Below, one piece after another: positions 41,317 to 48,971 of a DNA stretch of 64,000 nt. The notes under the pieces were generated by a model, which did not search any database, had not been told where the DNA came from, and saw only the letters and a program-made list of their open reading frames with translations. Within the stretch, counting starts at the first letter, position 1. Each line of letters begins with the position of its first letter. The stretch is from Asanoa siamensis. Its GTDB lineage: Bacteria > Actinomycetota > Actinomycetes > Mycobacteriales > Micromonosporaceae. The stretch spans positions 1 to 64,000 of the forward strand of contig NZ_BONE01000003.1 in assembly GCF_016862555.1 (NCBI RefSeq), read 5' to 3'. The translations under genes were made by a program, and so were the position numbers.

Positions 41317-42051
41317 GTGTTTGGTATCCGACGGAGAACTCATGCCGAGTTGATCCGATCCGAGCTCGGCGACAGCCTGGAGCATCTGAGGGCGGCCGCG
41401 GGCCACGCGGTGGGCGGGGTCAACACGGCGGTCCGGCCGCGGGTCGGGACGGCCCGCGACTTCGTCGCTCCGTCGGCGGTCCGGGTCCGCGACCTCGCCG
41501 GGAGTGGCTGGCAGTCCACCCGTGGCGGCTGGGAGTCCTCGATCCGCCCGCTCGCGTCGGCCGCGGGTCACCGGACCCGGGACGCCGCGCGGGCCGTACG
41601 CCGGTCCAACGGCAATGGATCGAAGGGCGGCGGAGCCAAGGGCGGCGGCCGGCGGTTCGGGCGCTCGATCGAGACGAGCGTGACCAGCCGGCGCTGGCCG
41701 ATCGTCGCGGCGATCGTGGTCGCGGGTGCCGCGTTCGGCGCCGCCGCGATCATGCGCCGGCGGCGCCAGCAGCAGTGGGACGAGTACGACCCGAGCCGTT
41801 CGCTGGACGCCGCCCGCTCCGGCGGCGGTGGTGCCGGCGGAGGTGGCCGCGGGCACAGCCACGGCCGGATCGGCGACGCGGCCGACGCGGCCCGCCACTC
41901 GGTGAAGAACGCCGCCGCCACCGCCCGCGGCGCGGCGTCGTCGGCGCGGAGCAAGGCCGGCGAGCGCTTCTCGTCGACCGGGCAGCCGCCGCAGACCACC
42001 GACCCGACGGCGAGCCGCGACCACATGAGCTCACCCGACGGCCGCAGCTGA
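41317..42051 (+). CDS. Hypothetical membrane protein, DUF5324-like
   Basis: A 244-residue protein with an amphipathic N-terminal half (LGDSLEHLRAAAGHAVGGVN, repeated Ala/Val-Arg stretches), one membrane helix IVAAIVVAGAAFGAAAIM followed by an Arg cluster RRRRQQQ, and a Gly/Ala-rich C-terminus. The layout resembles the Streptomyces DUF5324 family of uncharacterised proteins. GTG 41317 follows GGAAGG at a good distance. The 3' end borders the R1 repeat cluster. Confidence 0.72.
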   Translation: MFGIRRRTHAELIRSELGDSLEHLRAAAGHAVGGVNTAVRPRVGTARDFVAPSAVRVRDLAGSGWQSTRGGWESSIRPLASAAGHRTRDAARAVRRSNGNGSKGGGAKGGGRRFGRSIETSVTSRRWPIVAAIVVAGAAFGAAAIMRRRRQQQWDEYDPSRSLDAARSGGGGAGGGGRGHSHGRIGDAADAARHSVKNAAATARGAASSARSKAGERFSSTGQPPQTTDPTASRDHMSSPDGRS

Positions 42052-42060
42052 CGGTCCGAA

Positions 42061-42136
42061 GGAACGGCCCGTTATTAACGCTCGTGTTAATAAGGGGCCG
42101 TTCCTATGCGAAAAGCGTTAGTAACGGACCGTTCCT
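42061..42136. repeat. GGAACGG-type inverted repeat cluster R1
   Basis: Contains a forward unit GGAACGGCCCGTTATTAACG, its near-complement GTGTTAATAAGGGGCCGTTCC (20 bp stem with the first), and a further inverted unit ending AACGGACCGTTCC. The same units recur at 51454-51573. It fills the gap between two convergent genes, stopping one base from the CorA stop codon. Confidence 0.9.
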
Positions 42137-43270
42137 TCATAGCCAGCCGGAGCGGCGGAACCAGCGGTAGAGGACGATCGCGGCGAGCAGCATCAGGGTG
42201 AGCACGCCGGGGTAGCCGTACTGCCAGTTGAGTTCCGGCATGTTCGTGAAGTTCATGCCGTAGATGCCCGCGATGAACGTCTCGACGGCGAAGATGGCCG
42301 CCCAGGACGCGATCTTGCGCATGTCGTTGTTCTGCTCGACCGTGACCTGGGCCAGCCGCGCCTGCAGGATCGAGTTGAGCAGGTCGTCGTAGCCGTTGAC
42401 CTGCTCGGCGACCCGGATCAGGTGGTCCTGCACGTCACGGAAGAAGCGCCGGATCTCCTTGGGTACGTGCCGGTTGGTCGACTCGGTGAGCTGCATGATC
42501 GGCCGTAGCAGCGGGACCACGGCCCGCTTGAACTCGACCAGCTCCCGCTTCATCTGGTAGATCCGCTGGATCCGGCCGTGCACCTGGCGGGCGAAGACCT
42601 GGTTCTCCAGGTCGTCGAGGTCGGTCTCGACCTGGTCGGAGACGTCGATGTAGAGGTCGACCACGTGGTCGGCGATCGCGTACGCCACCGACCAGGGACC
42701 CTGGGCCAGCAGTTCCTTGCGCTGCTCCAGCCCGGCCCGCACCGGCGCGAGCTTGCAGGCGTCGCCGTGACGCACCGTGATCACGAACTCCGGGCCGATG
42801 AAGAGCATGACCTGCCCGGTCTCGACGACCTCGGTGTTCTCGGTCAGCTCGGCGTGCCGCATGTAGCGGGCGGTCCGCAGCACCAGCGAGTTGATCTCGC
42901 CGAACTGCTCCAGCTTGGGCCGCTGCTCGGCGTGCACCGCGTCCTCGACGGCGAGTTCGTGCAGCTCGAAGGTCTCGGCGATGCCGGCCATCGTGGTCAG
43001 GCTCGGCTCGTGCAGCCCGACCCAGACGAACGCGTTGCCGGTCTCCGCACGGGCGGCGTGCAGCGCGTCCTCGGGGGTCCACTCGCCGGGCTGGCGCACG
43101 CCGTCGACGTAGAGCGCACAGTCGACGATCATGTCGCGCCCCGTGAAACCCGGCGGGGGCGCCGGTTTCGGCTCGGTCGGACCGAGTATGCGGGTCATCG
43201 CCCGCACGGGGTCGCTCCACGATCTGGTCTTCGGACGCATGTGTCCGGTCTTGTCGGCGTCAGTAGCCAT
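42137..43270 (-). CDS. corA: CorA family Mg2+/Co2+ channel
   Basis: A 377-residue CorA: an acidic cytoplasmic domain (residues 1-310, with HELAVEDAVHAEQRPKLEQF and a long helix up to QARLAQVTVEQNNDMRKIASW), then two C-terminal helices with the selectivity motif YGMNF between them. It is a pentameric gated Mg2+ channel. ATG 43270. The 3' end abuts repeat cluster R1 by design: the stop is immediately followed by the repeat. Confidence 0.95.
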   Translation of the reverse strand: MATDADKTGHMRPKTRSWSDPVRAMTRILGPTEPKPAPPPGFTGRDMIVDCALYVDGVRQPGEWTPEDALHAARAETGNAFVWVGLHEPSLTTMAGIAETFELHELAVEDAVHAEQRPKLEQFGEINSLVLRTARYMRHAELTENTEVVETGQVMLFIGPEFVITVRHGDACKLAPVRAGLEQRKELLAQGPWSVAYAIADHVVDLYIDVSDQVETDLDDLENQVFARQVHGRIQRIYQMKRELVEFKRAVVPLLRPIMQLTESTNRHVPKEIRRFFRDVQDHLIRVAEQVNGYDDLLNSILQARLAQVTVEQNNDMRKIASWAAIFAVETFIAGIYGMNFTNMPELNWQYGYPGVLTLMLLAAIVLYRWFRRSGWL

Positions 43271-43384
43271 CGACAGCCTCCCTCCGAACCCGGCAACCCG
43301 GATGGGCCGTAGAGGAGGCTACGCCGAAGAGATGGCCAGAGCCCGTCAGGATCTCGTCAGTAATCGAGGCAGACCGACGATGCG

Positions 43385-43574
43385 GCACCACCGACGCCCG
43401 GATTCCCGATGCCCACGCAGCCGCACCACCGACGCCCGAATCCCCCACGCCCACGGAGCCGCACCACCGACGCCCGGACTCCCCATACCGACGAACCGGC
43501 ACCACCGACGCCCGGAATCCCCATACCGACGAACCGGCACCACCGACGCCCGGATTCTCCATGCCGACTGACAG
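43385..43574. repeat. 38-bp minisatellite, 5 copies
   Basis: Five head-to-tail units of 38 bp, each starting GCACCACCGACGCCCG (43385, 43423, 43461, 43499, 43537). Units 3 and 4 differ by about one base; units 1, 2 and 5 are more divergent. It lies in the 546-nt gap between corA and the aminotransferase. No spacers exist, so it is not CRISPR. The translation on the minus strand has repeats but no start signal. Confidence 0.95.
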
Positions 43575-43772
43575 TCCAGGCATCGGCAGCAGTAGAGCCC
43601 TGCGGCGCCGGGTGGACCGGCCGCGTCGGGGGGTGGGGTGCGAGCGGCCCACCCGGCGCCATCGGGGGCGGGGTAGTGCTTGAGGGGTCGGCTCGGCTGT
43701 GCACCGGCCGACCGGTGGCTCGCATTGTTCACCGTCGACCAGTGCCCGGGCAGCCCCGCATGACACGGACGA
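43575..43772. other. Intergenic, nothing recognised
   Basis: The remainder of the corA-aminotransferase gap between the minisatellite and the terminator hairpin. No gene, RNA or operator is evident. Confidence 0.5.
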
Positions 43773-43802
43773 GGCACTCTGTCGGAAATCCGACAGAGTG
43801 CC
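43773..43802 (-). terminator. Hairpin downstream of aminotransferase
   Basis: GGCACTCTGTCGGA pairs with TCCGACAGAGTGCC across two bases, 15 nt after the stop at 43817 on the minus strand. It lacks a T-run, so it may stop polymerase only partly. Confidence 0.65.
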
Positions 43803-43816
43803 GTTGGTCGCCCTGT

Positions 43817-44911
43817 TTACCCGCGGATATCCTCGATGGCCGCCGCCAGCCGGCGCACACCCTCGTCGATCTCGTCGACCGTCACCGCCGAGTAGGCCAG
43901 CCGCAGCGCGTGCTTGCCACCCTCGAGCAGGAAGTCGCTGCCCTTGACCACGGCCACGCCGCGCGCGGTCGCCGCGGGCAGCAGCTTGTCGACGTCGACG
44001 TCCTCCGGGAAGTCGACCCAGAGGAAGTAGCCGCCCTCGGGCTCGGTGAACGAGACGCCCGGGATGTGCTCGCGCAGCGCCGCGGCCAGCACCCGGACCC
44101 GCTCGGCCAGCGCGGTGCACACGGTCTCGATAGACCGCTCGAGGTCACCGGCCACGCAGAACTGGTAGACGATGGCCTGCGCCACCATGCCGGGCGAGAT
44201 GTAGAGGTTCGTGGCCTTCTTGGCGATCTCCGCGATCAGCGGCGCCGGACCGACGAGGTAGCCCACCCGCACGCCGGGGCAGACCGTCTTGGTGAAGCTC
44301 GACGCGTGCACGACGACGCCGCGGTCGTCCATCGACAGCATCGACGGCAGCGCGTCGCCGCGGAACCGGATGTCCGCGTACGGGTCGTCCTCGAAGATCG
44401 TGAAGCCGTACTCGGCGGCCAGGTCGAGCAGCGCGTGCCGCTTGGCCTCGGACAGTGTCACGCCGGCCGGGTTCTGGAAGTTCGGGATGATGTGGGCGAT
44501 CGTGGGCCGCACGCCCGACTCCAGCAGCTTGCGCAGCTCGTCGACGTCGATGCCGTCGGCGGCGGTGGTCACGGCGTGCACCTCGCCGCCCTTGCCGCGC
44601 AGGTTGAGCAGGGTGCGGTCGTACGTCGGCCGCTCCACCACGACCGCATCGCCGGGGCCGACCAGATGGTCGAAGAGGAACGCGTCGGCCTGCAGCGAGC
44701 CGTTGGTGACCAGCACCTGCTCCGGGGCGACCCCGTGCTTCTCGGCGATCCACTTGCGCAGCGGCAGGTAGCCGACGGACGTGCCGTAGGCGGTGACCCC
44801 ACCCGGGTCGGCGTCGAAGGCGCGGACGGCGGCGGCCTTGAGCCCCTCGACGTCGACGATGTCGAGCGAGGGAGCCCCACGGGCGAACGAGATGAGCTGC
44901 GCGGCGGTCAT
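43817..44911 (-). CDS. PLP-dependent aminotransferase, class I/II (MocR-less AAT type)
   Basis: A 364-residue fold-type I enzyme without DNA-binding domain: TNGSLQADAFLFDHLV, HIIPNFQNPAGVTLS, FEDDPYADIRF (PLP-contacting Asp/Tyr), and the Schiff-base Lys in ASSFTKTVCPGVRVGYLV. Related to 2-aminoadipate/aromatic aminotransferases. The amino acid is not predictable. ATG 44911 is supported by TACGCT ending 8 nt upstream. The phosphotransferase gene ends 25 nt upstream on the same strand. Confidence 0.92.
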   Translation of the reverse strand: MTAAQLISFARGAPSLDIVDVEGLKAAAVRAFDADPGGVTAYGTSVGYLPLRKWIAEKHGVAPEQVLVTNGSLQADAFLFDHLVGPGDAVVVERPTYDRTLLNLRGKGGEVHAVTTAADGIDVDELRKLLESGVRPTIAHIIPNFQNPAGVTLSEAKRHALLDLAAEYGFTIFEDDPYADIRFRGDALPSMLSMDDRGVVVHASSFTKTVCPGVRVGYLVGPAPLIAEIAKKATNLYISPGMVAQAIVYQFCVAGDLERSIETVCTALAERVRVLAAALREHIPGVSFTEPEGGYFLWVDFPEDVDVDKLLPAATARGVAVVKGSDFLLEGGKHALRLAYSAVTVDEIDEGVRRLAAAIEDIRG

Positions 44912-44919
44912 GAGCACCA

Positions 44920-44925
44920 AGCGTA
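44920..44925 (-). promoter_or_regulatory. -10 box TACGCT, leaderless start of aminotransferase
   Basis: TACGCT ends 8 nt before ATG 44911 on the minus strand; no Shine-Dalgarno. Confidence 0.4.
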
Positions 44926-44935
44926 GGCGGGCAGA

Positions 44936-45931
44936 CTAATCGGGCAACGTGCGGGCGGTCGGCAGCACCCGATCGATCCACCAGGCCAACTCGGTCGGGT
45001 CGGTGGTCTTCGACCAGCCGAACTGTACGAACGCGCCGAGCAGCGCCAGCTCGAGTTGCCGGTCCCACCAGCCGGCCGTATCGATCTTGTGGCGCTCCAG
45101 CGCGGCGCGGAACGCGTCGATCGTCGCGTTCTTGCTCTCGGGCAGCTTGCCGGCGTTGAGCGCCAGGTAGCCCGCCAGGTCGACGGCGCTGCCCGCCGCC
45201 CCCGCCCAACCCCAGCCGAGCAGGGCGGTGCGGCCGTCGGCCAGCGGGCGCAGGTTGCCCACCCGCCAGTCGCCGTTGACCAGGGTCGTCGGCAGCCCGT
45301 CGAACGCGGCCAGCAGCGGCGCCGGGTCCACCGCCAGGGCCAGCGCGGCCTCGTGGGCGGCGGGCTGGTCGGCGGCGAGCGCGGCCCACCCGACGACCAG
45401 GCCGTCGGCGCCGGAGCCGGCCTCGCGGATGCCGGTCGACGGGGCGAGCGCGGTGTAGCGGGCGCCCGGCGGCCCGAGCCCGACCGGGTCGGTGAAGTGC
45501 CAGAACCGGGCGTGCATCGCGGCCATGTGGTCGAGCAGCCGGTGGTGGGTCTCCAGGTCGATGTCCCAGGGCACGCTGGACCGCGGTTCGTCGAGGACGA
45601 GCAGGTCGGCGATCTGCGTGGTCGGGTCCCAGCTCACCCCGGCGATCGTGTGGTCGACGGTGCGGGGCAGCCGGTCGAGCAGGCCGCCCTGCCACAGGAG
45701 CACCGTCCAGGGGGCACGGCCGTCGGCGCCGTCGCCCAGGGCGCGCATCACCCAGTCGAGGGGGCGCCCGAGCCGCTCGATGCGGAACCGCTCGTCACCG
45801 ATCAGCAGCGTCTCCGGCGCCGGGTCGGGGTCGCCGGGCGGGTCGAGGGGCTCGTCGCGGCGCACGGGACGGCCGGCCGCGACCGCCTGGATCATTTCCG
45901 TGGTCGAGCCGTGGACCGTACGTCCCGTCAT
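44936..45931 (-). CDS. Aminoglycoside phosphotransferase-like protein with altered catalytic residues
   Basis: A 331-residue protein of the APH/choline-kinase-like fold. The Brenner-type motif reads LVNGDWRVGNL: the usual His of H-G-D is Asn but the catalytic Asp is kept. The following metal-binding D of the IDW-like motif is lost (ALLGWGWAGAAGSAVDLAGY). The N-lobe Lys is not clear. It may bind ATP weakly or act as a pseudokinase; substrate unknown. GGGAGG 1-2 bases before the start codon region supports ATG 45931. Confidence 0.78.
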   Translation of the reverse strand: MTGRTVHGSTTEMIQAVAAGRPVRRDEPLDPPGDPDPAPETLLIGDERFRIERLGRPLDWVMRALGDGADGRAPWTVLLWQGGLLDRLPRTVDHTIAGVSWDPTTQIADLLVLDEPRSSVPWDIDLETHHRLLDHMAAMHARFWHFTDPVGLGPPGARYTALAPSTGIREAGSGADGLVVGWAALAADQPAAHEAALALAVDPAPLLAAFDGLPTTLVNGDWRVGNLRPLADGRTALLGWGWAGAAGSAVDLAGYLALNAGKLPESKNATIDAFRAALERHKIDTAGWWDRQLELALLGAFVQFGWSKTTDPTELAWWIDRVLPTARTLPD

Positions 45932-45955
45932 GCCTCCCAGTCTGCCGCGAAGATC

Positions 45956-46342
45956 TCAGACGCGCTCGCGGTCGGCCGCCCAGACCCGCATGATGTCGCG
46001 GACCGAGACCACCCCGATCACCTCGGTGCCCTCGAGCACCACCAGGTGGCGGAAGCCGCCGCGGGACATCGCCAGCGCCGCCTCCTCGAGCGTCCAGTCA
46101 GGACCGGCGTAGACCACGTCCCAGGTGATGTGGCCGCCCACCGTCTCGACGTCGGGGTCGAGGTTGCCGCCGATGGCGTAGAGCACGTCGCGTTCGGTCA
46201 TGATGCCGATCCCCTGTGCGTCGGGATCGATGACGACGGCTGACCCGACCCGGCGGGTGGCCATCATGCTGGCGGCCTGCCGGAGCGTGTGCTCGGGGCC
46301 CACCACGAGAACCTGTTTGGACATGGCATCGCGCACCTGCAT
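45956..46342 (-). CDS. CBS domain pair protein
   Basis: A 128-residue protein made only of two CBS motifs: VRDAMSKQVLVVGPEHTLRQ to GIMTERDVLYAI, and ITWDVVYAGPDWTLEEAALA to GVVSVRDIMRVW. Such pairs bind adenosyl ligands (AMP, ATP, SAM) and regulate partners or act alone. The partner here is unknown. AAGGGGGATG region before ATG 46342 gives a ribosome binding site. The oxidoreductase gene ends 73 nt upstream. Confidence 0.92.
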   Translation of the reverse strand: MQVRDAMSKQVLVVGPEHTLRQAASMMATRRVGSAVVIDPDAQGIGIMTERDVLYAIGGNLDPDVETVGGHITWDVVYAGPDWTLEEAALAMSRGGFRHLVVLEGTEVIGVVSVRDIMRVWAADRERV

Positions 46343-46414
46343 GACACATCCCCCTTGAAGGTCACGGTACGGACATAGTGGTCCTGCCGGGACAGAACTA
46401 CAAGACTTGCGCGC

Positions 46415-47260
46415 TCAGGCCGCCTGTCGTACGCCCGGTAGCACCTCGGTCGCGAGCCACTCGACCCGCTCGTCCCGATCGGCTCCCGCGAGGCGGAAGT
46501 TGAAGGCGGTGAAGCCCAGCCGCCGGTAGCCCAGCAGCGTCTCGACGACCTCGTCGGCGCCGCCGGGCGGCACGTCGAGGAAGTAGCACCGGGTGATCTC
46601 GTCGAGGGAGCGCCCGGCCGCGTCGGCCGCCCGGGCGATCCGGTCGCGCATCGCCGGGATCGTCTCCGGCGGCGCGTGGCCGAGCGAGGGGATCCACCCG
46701 TCGGCCCGCCGCCCGGTCACCGCGAGCGCCCGGGGCCCGAACGTGCCGACCCAGATCGGGATCGGCCGGGCGGCGCGCGGCGTGATGGTCGCCGCCTCGG
46801 TGCGGTGGACGCGGCCCTCGAACGTCACGGCCGGCTCCGTCCACAGGCGCCGGATCAGCTGGATCGCCTCGTCCAGGCCGTCGACCTTGTCGCGCGGCGC
46901 CGGGACGCCCAGGCCGAACGCGCGGAACTCGTGGTCGGCCGAGCCGCCGCCGAGGCCGAGCAGCAGCCGGCCGCCGGAGAGCCGGTCCAGCGTCTCGGCC
47001 ATCTTGGCCAGCAGCGCGGGGTTGCGGTAGGGCACCCCGAGCACCCGCGGCAGCACCCGCAGCCGGCTCGTGCCGGCCAGCAGCCAGGTCAGCATCGTCC
47101 AGTTCTCGAAGCTCGGGTCGGTGCCGCAGGGGTGGTCGGAGGCCGAGACGAAGTCGAAGCCGGCGGCCTCGGCGGCGCGGGCCGCGGCGACCGGGTCGAT
47201 CGCGGGCTCGCCGGCCGCGGTGGTGGCCGGGACGTCGAGGCCGAACAGGATCGTGCTCAT
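46415..47260 (-). CDS. LLM class F420-dependent oxidoreductase
   Basis: A 281-residue luciferase-like monooxygenase-fold enzyme: FDFVSASDHP, LPRVLGVPYRNPALLAKMA, GLGGGSADHEFRAFG, PIPIWVGTFGPRALAVTGRRADGWIPSLGH split over the strands of the barrel, all typical of actinobacterial F420-dependent enzymes. It would use reduced F420 to reduce an unknown substrate. ATG 47260 overlaps the YczE stop (ATGA), so they are translationally coupled. Confidence 0.9.
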   Translation of the reverse strand: MSTILFGLDVPATTAAGEPAIDPVAAARAAEAAGFDFVSASDHPCGTDPSFENWTMLTWLLAGTSRLRVLPRVLGVPYRNPALLAKMAETLDRLSGGRLLLGLGGGSADHEFRAFGLGVPAPRDKVDGLDEAIQLIRRLWTEPAVTFEGRVHRTEAATITPRAARPIPIWVGTFGPRALAVTGRRADGWIPSLGHAPPETIPAMRDRIARAADAAGRSLDEITRCYFLDVPPGGADEVVETLLGYRRLGFTAFNFRLAGADRDERVEWLATEVLPGVRQAA

Positions 47261-47841
47261 GCGGGTTGTCCTTTCGGGACGGTCAGCCGGGGCAGGAAGA
47301 CTCCGACCAGGGGCCCAATGGCCAGGGCGTACGCGATGGTGCCGACGCCGACCGAGCCGCCCAGCACGAAGCCGATGGCGAGCACGACGAGTTCGATGCC
47401 GGTGCGGACCAGCCGGATGGAGTGGCCGCGGGCGGCCAGCCCGGTCATCAGCCCGTCGCGTGGGCCCGGGCCGAGGCCCGCGCCGACGTAGAGGCCGGTC
47501 GCGACCGCGTTGGCGAGGATGCCGGCGACCAGCAGCGCGATCCGCGGCGCCAGCGCGTGCACCTCGGGCAGCAGCCAGAGCGTGCCGTCGGTGACGAGCC
47601 CGACCACGAGCACGTTGGCGACGGTGCCGACACCGGGACGCTGGCGTAGCGGGATCCAGAGCAACAACACCGCGACGGCGGTGAGGTTGACGACCAGCCC
47701 GATGGAGAGCCCGATCCGCTCCGCGACGCCCTGGTGGAACACGTCCCACGGGCCGAGGCCGAGGTCGGCCCGGACCATCAGCCCGAGGCTGATCCCGAAC
47801 AGCACCAGACCGGCGAAGAGCCGCAACAACCTGCTTGACAT
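47257..47841 (-). CDS. YczE/YyaS/YitT family membrane protein
   Basis: A 194-residue protein with five membrane helices (RLFAGLVLFGISLGLMVRA, the glycine-rich LGLGPWDVFHQGVAERIG, GLVVNLTAVAVLLLW and others). The family is uncharacterised; in Bacillus YczE influences surfactin production. ATG 47841 lies inside the first operator box (47835-47846) and 7 nt after a TAGTCT -10 box, suggesting a leaderless transcript controlled by the divergent MarR gene. It heads an operon with the LLM oxidoreductase. Confidence 0.9.
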   Translation of the reverse strand: MSSRLLRLFAGLVLFGISLGLMVRADLGLGPWDVFHQGVAERIGLSIGLVVNLTAVAVLLLWIPLRQRPGVGTVANVLVVGLVTDGTLWLLPEVHALAPRIALLVAGILANAVATGLYVGAGLGPGPRDGLMTGLAARGHSIRLVRTGIELVVLAIGFVLGGSVGVGTIAYALAIGPLVGVFLPRLTVPKGQPA

Positions 47842-47878
47842 GTCAAACAGACTAGGCGGCGCTTGTTTGACATGTCAA
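47835..47878. promoter_or_regulatory. Double MarR operator between divergent leaderless promoters
   Basis: TTGACATGTCAA occurs twice (47835-47846 and 47867-47878). Each copy ends with flanking AC/GC that make the whole region an imperfect inverted repeat. On the plus strand TTGACA (47867) then TACGCT (47889-47894) form the MarR promoter; on the minus strand TTGACA (47878-47873) and TAGTCT (47854-47849) form the YczE promoter. Box 2 covers both -35 elements; box 1 covers the YczE start. Confidence 0.88.
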
Positions 47879-47888
47879 GCACGAGGTT

Positions 47889-47894
47889 TACGCT
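47889..47894 (+). promoter_or_regulatory. -10 box TACGCT, leaderless start of marR
   Basis: TACGCT, 16 nt after TTGACA and 6 nt before ATG 47901. Confidence 0.6.
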
Positions 47895-47900
47895 GGTGAC

Positions 47901-48413
47901 ATGACCCGCTGGCTGACCGACGACGAGATGCGCGCCTGGCTCGGCTACCGGCGCCTGCGTACGCTGCTCGACCTGCAGATCACCCGCGACCTGGCCGCCG
48001 ACTCGGGCCTCTCCGACGCCGACTACGACGTGCTCTCCACGCTCGGCGACGCGCCCGCCCACCGGATGCGGCTCGGTGAGCTCGCCGCGTCCATCCGCTG
48101 GTCGGTCAGCCGGCTCTCGCACCACGTCAGCCGGATGCACCAGCGCGGCCTGGTCACCCGGGACGACTGCGAGACCGACGGCCGCGGCGCCACCGTGGTG
48201 CTCACCGACGCGGGCTGGGCGACGATCCAGGCGGCCGCCACGCGGCACGTGGCCTCGGTGCGGCGGCACTTCATCGACCTGCTGGACCCCGCCGACCTGG
48301 CGGCCCTGACCACGATCGCCGGCAAGGTGCTCACCCACCTCGACGAGGTCACGCCCCCCGACCCACGCCGTGGCGGCGCCCGCACCCAGCGCGACGGCAC
48401 CACCGCGCCCTAG
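47901..48413 (+). CDS. MarR family transcriptional regulator
   Basis: A 170-residue winged-helix protein: LSDADYDVLSTLGDAPAHRM, HTH MRLGELAASIRWSVSRLSHH, wing VTRDDCETDGRGATVVLTDAG. MarR dimers bind palindromes and release them on ligand binding. The two TTGACATGTCAA boxes in the divergent region are the obvious target, so it should repress itself and the YczE-LLM operon. The ligand is unknown. It begins at ATG 47901 with no Shine-Dalgarno. Confidence 0.94.
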   Translation: MTRWLTDDEMRAWLGYRRLRTLLDLQITRDLAADSGLSDADYDVLSTLGDAPAHRMRLGELAASIRWSVSRLSHHVSRMHQRGLVTRDDCETDGRGATVVLTDAGWATIQAAATRHVASVRRHFIDLLDPADLAALTTIAGKVLTHLDEVTPPDPRRGGARTQRDGTTAP

Positions 48414-48433
48414 CCGCGATCGATGGCGCTGGC

Positions 48434-48439
48434 TAAATT
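48434..48439 (+). promoter_or_regulatory. -10 box TAAATT, leaderless start of Nudix gene
   Basis: TAAATT ends 6 nt before GTG 48446. Confidence 0.5.
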
Positions 48440-48445
48440 CGGTGC

Positions 48446-48895
48446 GTGTCGGACGAACCGTTGCTCTGCGCCGCAGGTGTGATCGTCGATGACGACGGGC
48501 GCGTGTTCATCCAGCGCCGATCGGCGACCCGCAAGCTCTTCCCGGACACCTGGGACATCGTCGGCGGCCACGTGGAGCCCGGCGAGAGCCTCGAGGAGAC
48601 GCTGCGCCGCGAGGTCACCGAGGAGACCGGCTGGCAGGTCTCGATCGTGCTCGGCACCATCGGCGAGCACCGCTACCGGGGCGACGACGGGCTCGAGCGG
48701 CTGGAGACCGACTACCTGATCCGGGTCGACGGCGACCTGTCCCGGCCCCGCCTCGAGGAGGGCAAGCACACCGCCTTCCGCTGGATCGGCCCCGACGAGG
48801 TCGACGTGCTCGACGAGAACCGCGGCATCGACGACGGTCTGGTCCGGCAGATCATCGAGGGCGGTTTCGCCCTTTTGCGCCAGATCGGCTTGTAG
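48446..48895 (+). CDS. Nudix hydrolase
   Basis: A 149-residue Nudix enzyme with the complete box GHVEPGESLEETLRREVTEE plus TGW (G-x5-E-x7-R-E-U-x-E-E-x-G-U) at about residues 41-63. It hydrolyses a nucleoside diphosphate linked to another group; substrate unknown. N-terminal CAAGVIVDDDGRVFIQRRSA is standard. GTG 48446 is leaderless. It is 76 nt upstream of the nucleotidyltransferase operon and may be separate. Confidence 0.94.
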   Translation: MSDEPLLCAAGVIVDDDGRVFIQRRSATRKLFPDTWDIVGGHVEPGESLEETLRREVTEETGWQVSIVLGTIGEHRYRGDDGLERLETDYLIRVDGDLSRPRLEEGKHTAFRWIGPDEVDVLDENRGIDDGLVRQIIEGGFALLRQIGL

Positions 48896-48971
48896 GCCAC
48901 CACACCGCTATCCTCCTGACGGGAAGAGTTTTCTTTCCGTACACCTGCAACACCCTGGAGGAAGCGCCGGA

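Noticed and set aside
43385-43574. CRISPR array
   Set aside because: The units are contiguous with no unique spacers and no cas genes occur in the window.
43346-43777. Minus-strand open frames with repeated GVGGA-like peptides over the 38-bp repeats
   Set aside because: Repetitive peptide simply reflects the DNA repeat; there is no ribosome binding site and other frames are also open.
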